Assembly: GCA_023957335.1 (NCBI GenBank)
Contig: JAMLHC010000002.1
Coordinates: 130,809 to 179,440 of the forward strand
Source: Bacteroidota bacterium
GTDB taxonomy: Bacteria > Bacteroidota > Bacteroidia > NS11-12g > UBA955
Direction: 5' to 3'
DNA: 48,632 nucleotides
In this document: in pieces, positions 1 through 8,060 of the stretch
Layout of the letters: the number at the start of each line of letters is the position of its first letter
Position numbering within the stretch: the first letter of the stretch is position 1
Translations under genes and position numbers: made by a program
The notes under the pieces: model-generated
What the model saw: only the letters and a program-made list of their open reading frames with translations
Told to the model about the DNA's origin: nothing
Databases searched by the model: none

Positions 1-1079
1 GCGCTGCCCCCCGGAGAGTTCACTCTGACAACCATCGCTTTGATATCCTTGTTATATCTGATTTTGCGTAATGTGTTCAAAAGTGATTTGCAAGTTGCCT
101 GCCCTCCTACTTCATTATTATTGTAGTTAATATCTCCATCTATATAAACAAATGCTATCTGATTAGGAGCATTCATTTTTCTCAGATTAGGTCCTGCCAT
201 TTTACGGTATTTTGAGATTTTGGTAAAACAAATCTTTTCATTCAGATTGCTACCAATCTTCTCCTTAATTAAGTCTGCCACTTGGTCTTCGTACCACACA
301 CCGTCAATCCATTTGTTTTCCAAGGCTTGTTGAGGTGTTTGAACCCGAAAACCTGAAACTTGATTTTTGAAATCTTCTTTGTTGATACTCCTATTTTGAG
401 CAATGTCCTCACAAAATAAATCAAACACAGCGTTGATATAGCGCTGAATTTGTTGCTTGTTGGGTTCACTCAGTTGGTTTTGAGTAAATACCTCTGCGGC
501 TCCTTTGTGCGTACCTACCTTAAAAAGTTCCATCTTTACACCCAATTTATCTAAGAGCCCCGTGTAAAAAACTACATTAGAACTTAGACCATCAACCGCA
601 ATATTACCTGCAGGATTCATAAATATACTGTCACAAGCACTAGCGACAAGGTAATTCTTTTCAGTAAGATACTCACAATATGCATACACAAACTTGCCTG
701 ATTTTTTGAAAGTCTTGATTGAGTTTACAATTTCTTCAATGGTACCATAACCTGCAGAAAGCAATCCGGGTCTGATTAGCACTCCTTTCACGTTGTCATC
801 TTTTGCAGCTCTTTGGAGGTTATAAATGATTTCATCTAAACCTAATGGCATATCAACTTCTTTGTCAAATAACTCAACAAGTGGATTGTCTTGAGTTTGC
901 TCGTTGATTAGATAATTCAGATTTAATTCAAGCACCATATCTTTTTTGGGCTGAGTCGATTGATTACCAAAAGCTGCAACCATTCCTGCTATAAGAATTC
1001 CTCCAATAAACAGAACCAAAATGATTGAAACAAAAAAACCTAAGACAGAGGCAAAGAAAAATTTGAAAAATTGCTTCAT
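1..1079 (-). CDS. sppA: Signal peptide peptidase SppA, 67K type (3' part outside the window)
   Basis: Membrane-bound serine protease that degrades cleaved signal peptides in the envelope. I translated it from the ATG at 1077-1079 on the minus strand; 359 residues are visible. Residues about 7-36 form one N-terminal membrane segment. The first protease repeat contains VGTHKGAAEVF, whose Lys192 aligns with the general-base lysine of E. coli SppA (Lys209). The second repeat reaches NSPGGS, whose last Ser (359, codon 3-5) aligns with the nucleophile Ser409, and the window ends one codon later. Lys in the first repeat and Ser in the second is the 67K arrangement, not the short SppA36 type. The truncation is only the window edge. 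A TAnnTTTG box lies 23 nt upstream. Identification is firm. Confidence 0.93.
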   Translation of the reverse strand, partial: MKQFFKFFFASVLGFFVSIILVLFIGGILIAGMVAAFGNQSTQPKKDMVLELNLNYLINEQTQDNPLVELFDKEVDMPLGLDEIIYNLQRAAKDDNVKGVLIRPGLLSAGYGTIEEIVNSIKTFKKSGKFVYAYCEYLTEKNYLVASACDSIFMNPAGNIAVDGLSSNVVFYTGLLDKLGVKMELFKVGTHKGAAEVFTQNQLSEPNKQQIQRYINAVFDLFCEDIAQNRSINKEDFKNQVSGFRVQTPQQALENKWIDGVWYEDQVADLIKEKIGSNLNEKICFTKISKYRKMAGPNLRKMNAPNQIAFVYIDGDINYNNNEVGGQATCKSLLNTLRKIRYNKDIKAMVVRVNSPGGS

Positions 1080-1102
1080 ACGCGATAACTTTAAATACGC
1101 CA

Positions 1103-1110
1103 CAAAAATA
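1103..1110 (-). promoter_or_regulatory. Putative -7 element of the sppA promoter
   Basis: On the minus strand this reads TATTTTTG, matching the Bacteroidota -7 consensus TAnnTTTG, 23 nt upstream of the sppA ATG. I see no clear -33 TTTG at the usual distance, so this rests on the -7 box and its position. Confidence 0.4.
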
Positions 1111-1252
1111 CAGACACCACCCTATCTTAATTTGGCATATCGATTAACAAAGCTAAAAGCAGACACATAAATCCTTTATAATCAACTTATCTATAAATTA
1201 ACTTTGTTAGTCCTAACACCCATCGCTCATTCCCAATTATCTTTGTTGCAAA

Positions 1253-1268
1253 TTAGCAATTTTGCTAA
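1253..1268. promoter_or_regulatory. Perfect dyad, possible operator for the polysaccharide genes
   Basis: TTAGCAATTTTGCTAA has perfect 7-bp arms around a 2-base centre. It lies 50 bp upstream of the acetyltransferase start and just upstream of its likely -7 box, where a repressor or activator could bind. The regulator is unknown. Confidence 0.3.
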
Positions 1269-1299
1269 AAACATAATCTATATGCAATGAACAAATTCC

Positions 1300-1307
1300 T
1301 ACTTTTG
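1300..1307 (+). promoter_or_regulatory. Putative -7 element of the polysaccharide cluster promoter
   Basis: TACTTTTG matches TAnnTTTG and ends 11 nt before the ATG at 1319, leaving room for only a very short leader. No convincing -33 TTTG is seen at 17-22 nt spacing. Confidence 0.4.
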
Positions 1308-1318
1308 CCACTATCAAT

Positions 1319-1876
1319 ATGAGTCAGAAACAAACCCAATTAAAAGACTATCAGAATAAGGATTTTGAGCGGGGGCGTTCATTATTGATAACCTTTATTT
1401 GGTATGCTGTCAGCAACATATTCATAAATTCATATCTATTTCCCAGCTATACACTCAAAAGGTTCTTATTAAGACTTTTTGGAGCAGAAATTGGCATAGG
1501 CGTACTGGTTAAACCTAAAGTCAACATTAAGTATCCTTGGAAACTTAAGATAGGTAACCATGTTTGGATAGGCGAAAACGTTTGGATTGACAATTTAGAT
1601 AAAATTACGATTGGTAACAATGTGTGTATTTCTCAGGGAGCAATGCTTATTTGCGGTAACCATAATTATAAAAAATCTGAATTTGACCTTACAACCAAGC
1701 CGATAGTATTGGAAGAAGGTGTTTGGTTAGGTGCAAAATCAATTGTTTCAGGAGGCGTTACATGCAAAAGTCACAGCGTGTTATCAATTGCATCCGTAGC
1801 CTCCTCCGATTTAGCCCCATACAGCATTTATAGAGGAAACCCCGCCATTAAAATCAAAGATAGAAACATTGCATAA
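1319..1876 (+). CDS. WcaF-like hexapeptide-repeat O-acetyltransferase
   Basis: Likely transfers an acetyl group from acetyl-CoA to a sugar of a capsule or exopolysaccharide precursor. It has 185 residues, the usual size for the WcaF/putative colanic acid acetyltransferase group. The N-terminal third (about 20-55) is helical with hydrophobic stretches. From about residue 65 there are left-handed beta-helix hexapeptide turns such as IGNHVWIGENVWI and ITIGNNVCISQGAML. GNHNY contains the histidine typically used as catalytic base, and the protein ends with the family signature YRGNPAIKIK. It overlaps the following glycosyltransferase gene by 8 bp, so the two are translationally coupled and probably modify the same glycan. 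The acceptor sugar cannot be told from the sequence. Confidence 0.85.
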   Translation: MSQKQTQLKDYQNKDFERGRSLLITFIWYAVSNIFINSYLFPSYTLKRFLLRLFGAEIGIGVLVKPKVNIKYPWKLKIGNHVWIGENVWIDNLDKITIGNNVCISQGAMLICGNHNYKKSEFDLTTKPIVLEEGVWLGAKSIVSGGVTCKSHSVLSIASVASSDLAPYSIYRGNPAIKIKDRNIA

Positions 1877-2624
1877 TCTCAAAGTTTCCATTATAACGGT
1901 TGTTTACAATGGCAGCAAAACCATTGCCCAGTGTATTGAATCAGTTATTGGACAAAATTACCCGAATATTGAATACATTGTAATTGACGGCAATTCCACA
2001 GATGGAACCCAAGCTATTGTAGCAGCCTATCAACACAAGATTTCTACTTTTGTGAGCGAACCCGACAAAGGCTTATATGACGCTATGAATAAAGGAGTAC
2101 AACGAGCAAGCGGGGACATTGTGGGTATAGTAAACGCAGATGACTTCTTGGCAGATAATCTTGTGATTAGTCGGATTGTCAAACTTTTTGAAGATAATGA
2201 CACGGATGCTGTTTGCAGCAGTGTAGCCATATACAAGAATGAAGACTTTGTCAAACCTTGGCGTTTTTATGATGCCACTCGATTTCGTTTGTGGCAGTTT
2301 AGAATCGGGATTCAACCCCCTCACCCGGGATTTTATGTAAAAAGGACATATTATCAGAATTTGGGGCTATATGATACCCAATTTAGAATTTCCGGTGATT
2401 TTGACATTTTACTGCGTATGTTGTATGTACATAAAATCAAAGCAACTTATACCAAATTCATCAGCGTCAAAATGCGCGATGGCGGCATTAGTAGTAAGGA
2501 TTGGGAGAGCAAAATCAAGATGAACAAAGAAGACCTTATTTCCCTCAAAAAATATGGCATAAAAAGTAACATTGTGTTGATATGGTTCAAGTATTTCATT
2601 AAGGTCTTCCAATTACTCAAATGA
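1869..2624 (+). CDS. Family 2 glycosyltransferase, WcaA-like
   Basis: Transfers a sugar from a nucleotide-sugar donor to a growing surface glycan on the cytoplasmic side. The 251-residue GT-A fold starts with VSIITVVYNGSKTI. DGNSTDGTQ and the EPDKGLYDAMNKG stretch follow, typical of the WcaA-like branch, then NADD as the metal-binding DxD-type motif and SGDFDILLRML near the acceptor site. The start is a TTG inside the end of the acetyltransferase gene (8 bp overlap); no ATG gives a full N terminus. The C-terminal 25 residues are hydrophobic and may touch the membrane. The next gene overlaps by ATGA. The family is certain; donor and linkage are not. Confidence 0.88.
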   Translation: MHNLKVSIITVVYNGSKTIAQCIESVIGQNYPNIEYIVIDGNSTDGTQAIVAAYQHKISTFVSEPDKGLYDAMNKGVQRASGDIVGIVNADDFLADNLVISRIVKLFEDNDTDAVCSSVAIYKNEDFVKPWRFYDATRFRLWQFRIGIQPPHPGFYVKRTYYQNLGLYDTQFRISGDFDILLRMLYVHKIKATYTKFISVKMRDGGISSKDWESKIKMNKEDLISLKKYGIKSNIVLIWFKYFIKVFQLLK

Positions 2625-3196
2625 AAACTCAAAGTATGCAAGACTCTTATTTTACAGACCGCGTTTTCGATAAAAATAGCAAACTTATCAAAGGCGAATA
2701 CGAAAACTGCACCTTTAATAACTGTAACTTGAATGGATTAGATTTATCGGAATCTTCATTTTACGACTGTATTTTTAATGGATGCGATTTCAGTTTGGCA
2801 AAGCTCAACAAAACAACCTTTAATACTATTCGATTTAAAGATTGTAAAATGTTAGGCTTGAGATTTGACACATGCAATTCCTTTGGTCTTTCGTTTTCAT
2901 TTGAAGGCTGTTTATTGAATCATGCATCTTTTTTCAAAACTAAAATTCCCAAAACCATTTTCAAGAATTCCCAATTAGAAGGGGTAGATTTTTCAGAAGC
3001 TGAGATGAGTAGCGTAATTTTTGACAACTGCAATTTATTGCATGCCGTTTTCAGCCATTCAAAAATAGATAAAGCGGACTTCAGAACCGCATATAACTAT
3101 ACCCTTGACCCTGAAATAAACTTCATCAAAAGCGCAAAATTTGCCATGTCGGGCATTCATGGATTACTCAGCAAATACAATATTGAAATTGAATGA
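2621..3196 (+). CDS. Pentapeptide-repeat protein
   Basis: The 191 residues are dominated by tandem pentapeptides with central Leu/Phe (examples: NCNLNGLDLSESSF, FSEAEMSSVIFDNCNLLHAVF), which fold as a right-handed quadrilateral beta-helix. The C-terminal 30 residues leave the repeat with the pattern YTLDPEINFIKSAKFAMSG, a tail also seen in soluble Qnr-like proteins. No signal peptide is seen, so it is probably cytoplasmic. Some members of this fold mimic DNA and protect gyrase; nothing here shows that role. It is the third gene of the cluster by ATGA overlap with the glycosyltransferase, which may be co-transcription rather than shared function. Confidence 0.85.
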   Translation: MKTQSMQDSYFTDRVFDKNSKLIKGEYENCTFNNCNLNGLDLSESSFYDCIFNGCDFSLAKLNKTTFNTIRFKDCKMLGLRFDTCNSFGLSFSFEGCLLNHASFFKTKIPKTIFKNSQLEGVDFSEAEMSSVIFDNCNLLHAVFSHSKIDKADFRTAYNYTLDPEINFIKSAKFAMSGIHGLLSKYNIEIE

Positions 3197-3278
3197 AACA
3201 TTCCGACTTGGGAAAAACGATATTCAACGTAAGTATTTCATTGATAACGAATCCAAAGATGATTTTATAACGGAATAA
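3189..3278 (+). CDS. Possible 29-codon ORF (weak)
   Basis: A TTG inside the last codons of the pentapeptide gene opens a 29-codon frame ending at TAA 3276-3278; the peptide ends DNESKDDFITE. It has a natural-looking charged composition, but there is no independent support. It could be chance or the remnant of a longer gene. Otherwise the 192 bp between the pentapeptide gene and the next gene hold only the promoter-like sequence at 3331-3361. Confidence 0.12.
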   Translation: MNETFRLGKNDIQRKYFIDNESKDDFITE

Positions 3279-3330
3279 AAAGTATGTTCATCAAGCAGTA
3301 GATGAGAACATATTATTTTCAAAATCTCTA

Positions 3331-3361
3331 TTGCACAATAAAAATACAGTATCTATCTTCG
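3331..3361 (+). promoter_or_regulatory. Putative promoter (TTG-N20-TATCTTCG)
   Basis: TTG at 3331-3333 and TATCTTCG at 3354-3361 are spaced by 20 nt. The second box has one mismatch to TAnnTTTG. The predicted start of transcription lies inside the N-terminal extension possible from ATG 3302, which favours ATG 3389 as the real start of the next gene. Confidence 0.4.
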
Positions 3362-3388
3362 CACGCCTTAAATTACATCAGATTATAC

Positions 3389-3922
3389 ATGGAATCAGCT
3401 CTACTCATATTTTTAGAGATAATTAAATTTACATTACCTTCGGTTGTAGTTGCTGTCATTACCTATTTGCTCATCAGCAAATTAAATGAAGACAGTCAAA
3501 AAAGACTTGAATATGAAATACGCAAATCAAATGCAAAAAGTTTTACTCCCATCAAACTACAAGCTTACGAGAGATTGGTATTACTATTAGAGCGTATTAG
3601 TCCACCAAAATTAATTCAAGAATACAACACACCGGGTCTAAGTGCACTTGAGTTAAAAAACATCATGATGGTGGCAACCCATACTGAGTTTTCACACAAT
3701 ATTTCACAACAGATATACATTTCTAATCAAGCGTGGACATTTACCAAATTAGTCAAAGAAGAGGTAATTGAATTTATTATTCAGTCATATAATATGCTCA
3801 CTCCGGAAGCTACCGGCATTGACCTGAGCAAGATAATGATTGATAAAATGATAGAGACTAACTCTCAACCTACCCAAAAGGCTATAGATTTCCTTAAAGC
3901 TGAAATCCGACTTTATTTTTAA
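3389..3922 (+). CDS. Small membrane-anchored protein of unknown function
   Basis: The protein has 177 residues if started at ATG 3389, the second in-frame Met. The longer frame from 3302 would place a promoter-like sequence inside the gene and add a segment without membrane or domain character. Residues about 8-30 are one strongly hydrophobic helix (FTLPSVVVAVITYLLI); the rest is a predicted helical cytoplasmic domain rich in Lys/Glu. It resembles short conserved Bacteroidota proteins of unknown function, from memory the DUF7935 type. It lies 9 bp upstream of the acyl-CoA mutase gene and is probably co-transcribed with it. No catalytic motif is visible. Confidence 0.65.
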   Translation: MESALLIFLEIIKFTLPSVVVAVITYLLISKLNEDSQKRLEYEIRKSNAKSFTPIKLQAYERLVLLLERISPPKLIQEYNTPGLSALELKNIMMVATHTEFSHNISQQIYISNQAWTFTKLVKEEVIEFIIQSYNMLTPEATGIDLSKIMIDKMIETNSQPTQKAIDFLKAEIRLYF

Positions 3923-3931
3923 CTAAAACAA

Positions 3932-5473
3932 ATGTCAGAAAGGATTTTCAACGATTCAGGAATAGAAATCAAAAGTGAATATATTGGTGGAACTGAACGT
4001 GCAGGAGAATTCCCTTATACCCGAGCAATTCGGAAAGAGCAGTATAGAGGCAAATTATGGACGATGCGCCAGTATGCAGGTTTTAGTACTGCGGAAGAAT
4101 CCAATAAAAGATACCACTACTTATTAAATAAAGGCACAACAGGACTTTCGGTAGCATTTGATTTACCTACTCAAATTGGCTATGATTCAGACCACGCAAT
4201 GAGTATGGGCGAAGTAGGCAAAGTGGGTGTAGCCATTGATTCGCTCAAAGACATGCAAATTTTGTTTGACGGAATTAAATTGGAAGATATTACCACTTCC
4301 ATGACCATCAACGCTACCGCCTCCACCCTTCTTGCTATGTACATTGCATTGGCAAAACAACAAGGAGCTGACCTAAAAAAAATATCCGGCACTATTCAAA
4401 ACGACATTCTTAAAGAATACATAGCACGCGGAACCTACATATATCCACCCAAGCCTTCTATGAGAATTATTACAGATATTTTTGAATATTGCAGCAAAGA
4501 AGTACCCAAATGGAACACTATTTCAATATCCGGATATCATATTAGAGAAGCAGGTTCTACAGCCATACAAGAACTTGCATTCACGCTGGCAAACGGCAAA
4601 ACCTATGTAAAATCAGCTATTGAAAAAGGTCTTGACATCAATGTCTTTGGCAAAAGGCTGTCATTTTTCTTCAATGCACACAATGATTTTTTTCAAGAAG
4701 TAGCAAAATTCCGTGCTGCCAGACGGATGTGGGCACAAATAATGAAAGAAATGGGAGCTACCGATCCCCATGCCATGATGTTGCGTTTTCACACCCAAAC
4801 CGGAGGTTCAACACTGACAGCACAACAACCTGAAAACAATATAATCAGAGTAGCCATCCAGGCTATGAGTGCTGTGTGTGGAGGAACCCAATCACTGCAC
4901 ACCAATGGTTATGACGAGGCTCTGTCACTACCCACCGAAAAAGCAGCCGCTTTAGCACTTCGCACACAACAAATCATTGCTCATGAAAGTGGTGCTGCAT
5001 TAACAGACGACCCACTTGGAGGCTCTTACTATATTGAAGAACTGACAAATCAAATTGAAACCGAAGCTGCCAAACTAATTGCGAATATTGAACACATGGG
5101 TGGAGCTATTTCCGCAATCGAACAGGGATTCATGCAACAAGAAATTGCAAATAGTGCATATAAATACCAGAAAGCAATCGAAAGCGGAGCCAAGGTTATT
5201 GTGGGTGTAAACAATTTTATTGAAGAAGAGCATAGAACTGAAACTATTCTTAAAATTGATGATAGCATCAGACAAAGTCAAGCAGCAAAATTGGAACATC
5301 TCAAGAACAATCGCGACAAAGCTAAAACCGCATTATTGCTATCTGAGGTAGAGAATGCAGCCAAAGAAAACAGGAATTTAATGCCTTATATAATAGAAGC
5401 TGTCGAAGGTCTTGCCACTTTAGGTGAAATCTCAGACAGATTGAGAAAAATATTTGGCGAGCATAAAGGATAA
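3932..5473 (+). CDS. Methylmalonyl-CoA mutase family, catalytic subunit without B12-binding domain
   Basis: Radical carbon-skeleton mutase: with adenosylcobalamin it probably interconverts (R)-methylmalonyl-CoA and succinyl-CoA in propionate metabolism. The 513 residues cover only the TIM-barrel catalytic domain; the usual C-terminal cobalamin domain with DxHxxG is absent, so a separate small subunit is needed. Tyr48 in RQYAGFST and Arg178 in PSMRII match Tyr89 and Arg207 of Propionibacterium MCM, which bind the substrate carboxylate. 2-Hydroxyisobutyryl-CoA mutase has Ile at the Tyr position, so methylmalonyl specificity is favoured. His203 in GYHIREAG matches His244. No small subunit or MeaB-type chaperone is found in this window. 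Confidence 0.88.
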   Translation: MSERIFNDSGIEIKSEYIGGTERAGEFPYTRAIRKEQYRGKLWTMRQYAGFSTAEESNKRYHYLLNKGTTGLSVAFDLPTQIGYDSDHAMSMGEVGKVGVAIDSLKDMQILFDGIKLEDITTSMTINATASTLLAMYIALAKQQGADLKKISGTIQNDILKEYIARGTYIYPPKPSMRIITDIFEYCSKEVPKWNTISISGYHIREAGSTAIQELAFTLANGKTYVKSAIEKGLDINVFGKRLSFFFNAHNDFFQEVAKFRAARRMWAQIMKEMGATDPHAMMLRFHTQTGGSTLTAQQPENNIIRVAIQAMSAVCGGTQSLHTNGYDEALSLPTEKAAALALRTQQIIAHESGAALTDDPLGGSYYIEELTNQIETEAAKLIANIEHMGGAISAIEQGFMQQEIANSAYKYQKAIESGAKVIVGVNNFIEEEHRTETILKIDDSIRQSQAAKLEHLKNNRDKAKTALLLSEVENAAKENRNLMPYIIEAVEGLATLGEISDRLRKIFGEHKG

Positions 5474-5506
5474 ATGTTAATTTAGCGTCTTGCAAAATTA
5501 ACATTT
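5472..5506 (+). terminator. 12-bp perfect inverted repeat at the end of the mutase gene
   Basis: AAATGTTAATTT (5472-5483) and AAATTAACATTT (5495-5506) pair perfectly around an 11-nt loop; the left arm overlaps the mutase stop codon. The stem is A+T rich and lacks a following U-run, so it may be a weak terminator, an RNA-stabilising end or a protein-binding dyad upstream of dnaA. Confidence 0.35.
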
Positions 5507-5634
5507 GTTAGTTCTTTAATGTATAATAACGAAGTAGTCAATGTTTCCTATGTAAAAAAGAATATTAAAATACAAGCGAAATATTTTTTTTTAAAGTCAA
5601 AATTATTGACAATTTAGCAACCGCAAAGAACGGC

Positions 5635-5665
5635 TGTTGATAAAGTGACGAAAACTTTATACACC
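5635..5665. promoter_or_regulatory. Two imperfect DnaA-box-like sequences upstream of dnaA
   Basis: The minus strand of 5635-5643 reads TTATCAACA and the plus strand of 5657-5665 reads TTATACACC, each 8/9 to TTATCCACA or TTATNCACA and in opposite orientation. They lie 32-62 bp before the dnaA start, a position suited to DnaA autoregulation. Two imperfect boxes do not make an origin. Confidence 0.3.
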
Positions 5666-5696
5666 AAAGGAAAGAGCAAAAAGGAGAAAAATAAAT

Positions 5697-7139
5697 ATGA
5701 CAGAAGAACAACTAAATCACGAAGGAGCATGGGCTAAGTGCCTTAAAATTTTCAGAGATAATCTTACACCTCAAAGTTTTAAGACTTGGTTTGAGCCTAT
5801 ATCGCCTATTAAATTAGAAAATAAGATTCTCACTATTCAAGTACCCAGTCAATTTTTTTATGAGTGGATAGAAGAGCACTATGTTGATTTACTACAAAAA
5901 ACCCTTCGCAAAGTTTTAGGTCCCGGAGCCAAATTAGAATACAATATTATCGTTGAAAACTCCAATGCAAGCAAAATACCTTACACTGTCAACCTCCCAA
6001 CCTCTAAACAAAATAAAAATACTTCAAACGAAGTAAACATGCCTCTTGAAGTAATTGCTGAAATAAAAAATCCTTTTGTCATTCCTGGAATCAAGCGCCT
6101 GAATATCAACAGCCAACTCCAAAGCAGATATAATTTTGACAACTTCATTGAGGGCGAATGTAACAGACTTGCTCGCTCAGCAGGATTTTCGATAGCACAG
6201 CAACCCGGAGAAACCGCTTTTAACCCATTGATGATTTTTGGAGGTACCGGTTTAGGCAAGACGCACTTGGTACAAGCCATAGGCAACCAAGTGAAAATCA
6301 ACCACAAAAATAAAGTGGTGCTGTATATACAAACCGGAAAATTCACGAATCAATATGTAGAAGCTTGTAAAAACAACACTCATAACGATTTTATCAATTT
6401 TTATCAGCAAATTGATGTATTGATAGTGGACGATGTACATGAGCTTTCCAAAAAGGAAAAAACACAAGAAATCTTTTTTCAGATTTTCAACCATTTACAC
6501 CAAAACGGAAAACAAATTATCCTCACATCCGACAGACCTCCCAAGGACATTAAAGATGTAGATGAAAGACTACTCAGCAGATTCAAATGGGGATTAAGTG
6601 CAGATATTGAAACTCCAGACTTTGAGACCAGAATCAATATTCTGGAAAACAAAATTTACAATGAAGGAATTACTTTCACTAGAGAAGTAATTGAATACAT
6701 TGCTCACAACCTTGACAACAATATCAGAGAATTGGAAGGAGCATTGATTTCATTGTTAGCACAATCTTCACTGAACAGAAAAGAAATTGATTTAGATTTA
6801 GCAAAGCAAGTAATGAAGAACCTGGTTAAGAATGCCGCAAGGGAAATTTCTATTGACTTTATACAGAAAGTCGTTTGCGACTACTATAATATAGATGTCG
6901 ATACTGTCAAATCCAAGACCCGAAAGAGAGAGATTGTTCAAGCAAGGCAAATAGCAATGTTTTTTGCTAAAGATTTCACAAAAGCATCTCTCAAAAACAT
7001 TGGTTCACATTTCGGTGGGCGCGACCACTCTACTGTTATTCATGCGTGTCAGACTGTCAACGACCTGATTGATACTGACAAGAAATTCAGATATGATGTG
7101 GACGAACTTCAGAAACGCATCAAAATCAACACTATTTAA
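5697..7139 (+). CDS. dnaA: Chromosomal replication initiator DnaA
   Basis: AAA+ ATPase that binds DnaA boxes and melts the origin to start chromosome replication. The 480 residues have the normal four-domain layout. Domain I (about 10-90, with LTPQSFKTWFEPI) handles self-association and helicase loading, and a Lys/Asn-rich linker follows. The ATPase core has Walker A GGTGLGKT at 182-189 and Walker B ending VDD (Asp245-Asp246), with LLSRFKWG as part of the sensor/arginine-finger region. Domain IV has the DNA-binding signature GGRDHSTVIHA at 440-450. The upstream 220 bp contain two DnaA-box-like sites. ppx, lplA and nth follow with almost no spacing and are probably read through. Identification is firm. 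Confidence 0.98.
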   Translation: MTEEQLNHEGAWAKCLKIFRDNLTPQSFKTWFEPISPIKLENKILTIQVPSQFFYEWIEEHYVDLLQKTLRKVLGPGAKLEYNIIVENSNASKIPYTVNLPTSKQNKNTSNEVNMPLEVIAEIKNPFVIPGIKRLNINSQLQSRYNFDNFIEGECNRLARSAGFSIAQQPGETAFNPLMIFGGTGLGKTHLVQAIGNQVKINHKNKVVLYIQTGKFTNQYVEACKNNTHNDFINFYQQIDVLIVDDVHELSKKEKTQEIFFQIFNHLHQNGKQIILTSDRPPKDIKDVDERLLSRFKWGLSADIETPDFETRINILENKIYNEGITFTREVIEYIAHNLDNNIRELEGALISLLAQSSLNRKEIDLDLAKQVMKNLVKNAAREISIDFIQKVVCDYYNIDVDTVKSKTRKREIVQARQIAMFFAKDFTKASLKNIGSHFGGRDHSTVIHACQTVNDLIDTDKKFRYDVDELQKRIKINTI

Positions 7140-7145
7140 GCGCAT

Positions 7146-8060
7146 TTGAAGTTTGCTGCAATTGACATTGGCTCTAATGGTATTAAATTTCTGATTAGCA
7201 GACCATTGGAGTTTGATACTCCCTACCCTGTATTCAAAAAAATTGAATTTACACGTCTGCCTCTCCGATTGGGCGATGACGTCTTTAAGCATAATGTTAT
7301 TGGTGAAAAGAAAACCGCATTGCTAATTAAATCAATCAAAGCCTTTTCCCTGCTGATGGATGTTTACAATGTGGACTATTATCGCGCATGTGCCACCAGT
7401 GCGATGCGTGATGCAGAGAATTCAAAAAAAATTATCAAGAAAATAAAGGAAGATTGTGGCATTGAGGTTGAAATCATTTCCGGTGTCGAAGAATCAGGAT
7501 TGATTATCAAATCCTTCTTGCATCAATTGGATGAGAAATCTGATTACATACATATTGATGTGGGAGGGGGAAGCACAGAAATTTCGCACCTGAAAAATCG
7601 TAAGGCATTAATTACCAAGAGCTTTAACATTGGCGTAGTCAGAATGAAAGAAGGCAAAGTCAAAAAGAAAGAATGGAATGAACTCAAAGATTGGGTAGAA
7701 AATTATTTTCCAAAACTCGGCAAACTAAAAACCATAGGGACCGGTGGAAGCATGAACAAACTCTATGAGTTAGCAAATGTAAAAGAAGGGGCATTCATGT
7801 CGTTGCGTAAACTAAGAAGCATCAATTACAAGATTCACAAAATGAGCCAACACGACAGGGTGTATAAGCTCAAACTCAATCCCGACCGTGCCGAAGTCAT
7901 AGATTATGCAGGTGATATTTTTATTAATATATTGGAAGTAGCCAAGTCAGGACATATTATCTCTCCGGACTTTGGGCTGAAAGATGGAATAGTACAGGAC
8001 TTATGGTCTGAATATTTTCACGACAAGAAATCTCCAAGTTTAAAAGCTGTTCCAAAATGA
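7146..8060 (+). CDS. Ppx/GppA family phosphatase (exopolyphosphatase-like)
   Basis: ASKHA-fold phosphatase acting on inorganic polyphosphate and/or the pppGpp 5' phosphate. The 304 residues comprise only the two actin-like domains, without the C-terminal HD-like domains of E. coli Ppx (about 500 residues). The nucleotide/phosphate loops are IDIGSNGIK (6-14) and DVGGGSTE (138-145). ATSAMRDAENS and the VEESG acidic pair are at the expected places, and GTGGSMNKL closes the site. The start is TTG at 7146, 6 bp after dnaA; no nearby ATG would keep the first phosphate loop. The next gene overlaps by ATGA. The family is certain; the choice between polyphosphate and pppGpp is open. Confidence 0.88.
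   Translation: MKFAAIDIGSNGIKFLISRPLEFDTPYPVFKKIEFTRLPLRLGDDVFKHNVIGEKKTALLIKSIKAFSLLMDVYNVDYYRACATSAMRDAENSKKIIKKIKEDCGIEVEIISGVEESGLIIKSFLHQLDEKSDYIHIDVGGGSTEISHLKNRKALITKSFNIGVVRMKEGKVKKKEWNELKDWVENYFPKLGKLKTIGTGGSMNKLYELANVKEGAFMSLRKLRSINYKIHKMSQHDRVYKLKLNPDRAEVIDYAGDIFINILEVAKSGHIISPDFGLKDGIVQDLWSEYFHDKKSPSLKAVPK

Noticed and set aside
2621..3196. Quinolone-resistance Qnr assignment for the pentapeptide protein
   Set aside because: The fold and tail are similar in outline, but pentapeptide proteins are diverse and there is no loop or context evidence for gyrase protection.
3302..3388. Longer N terminus of the small membrane protein from ATG 3302
   Set aside because: A promoter-like TTG-N20-TATCTTCG lies inside it, and the membrane helix begins right after ATG 3389.
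5474..5696. Chromosomal origin beside dnaA
   Set aside because: Only two imperfect DnaA-box-like sites and no clear cluster or unwinding element beyond general A+T richness; many Bacteroidota origins are not next to dnaA.
5981..6346. 121-residue minus-strand frame inside dnaA
   Set aside because: Opposite an unambiguous dnaA with intact ATPase motifs; no domain or promoter.
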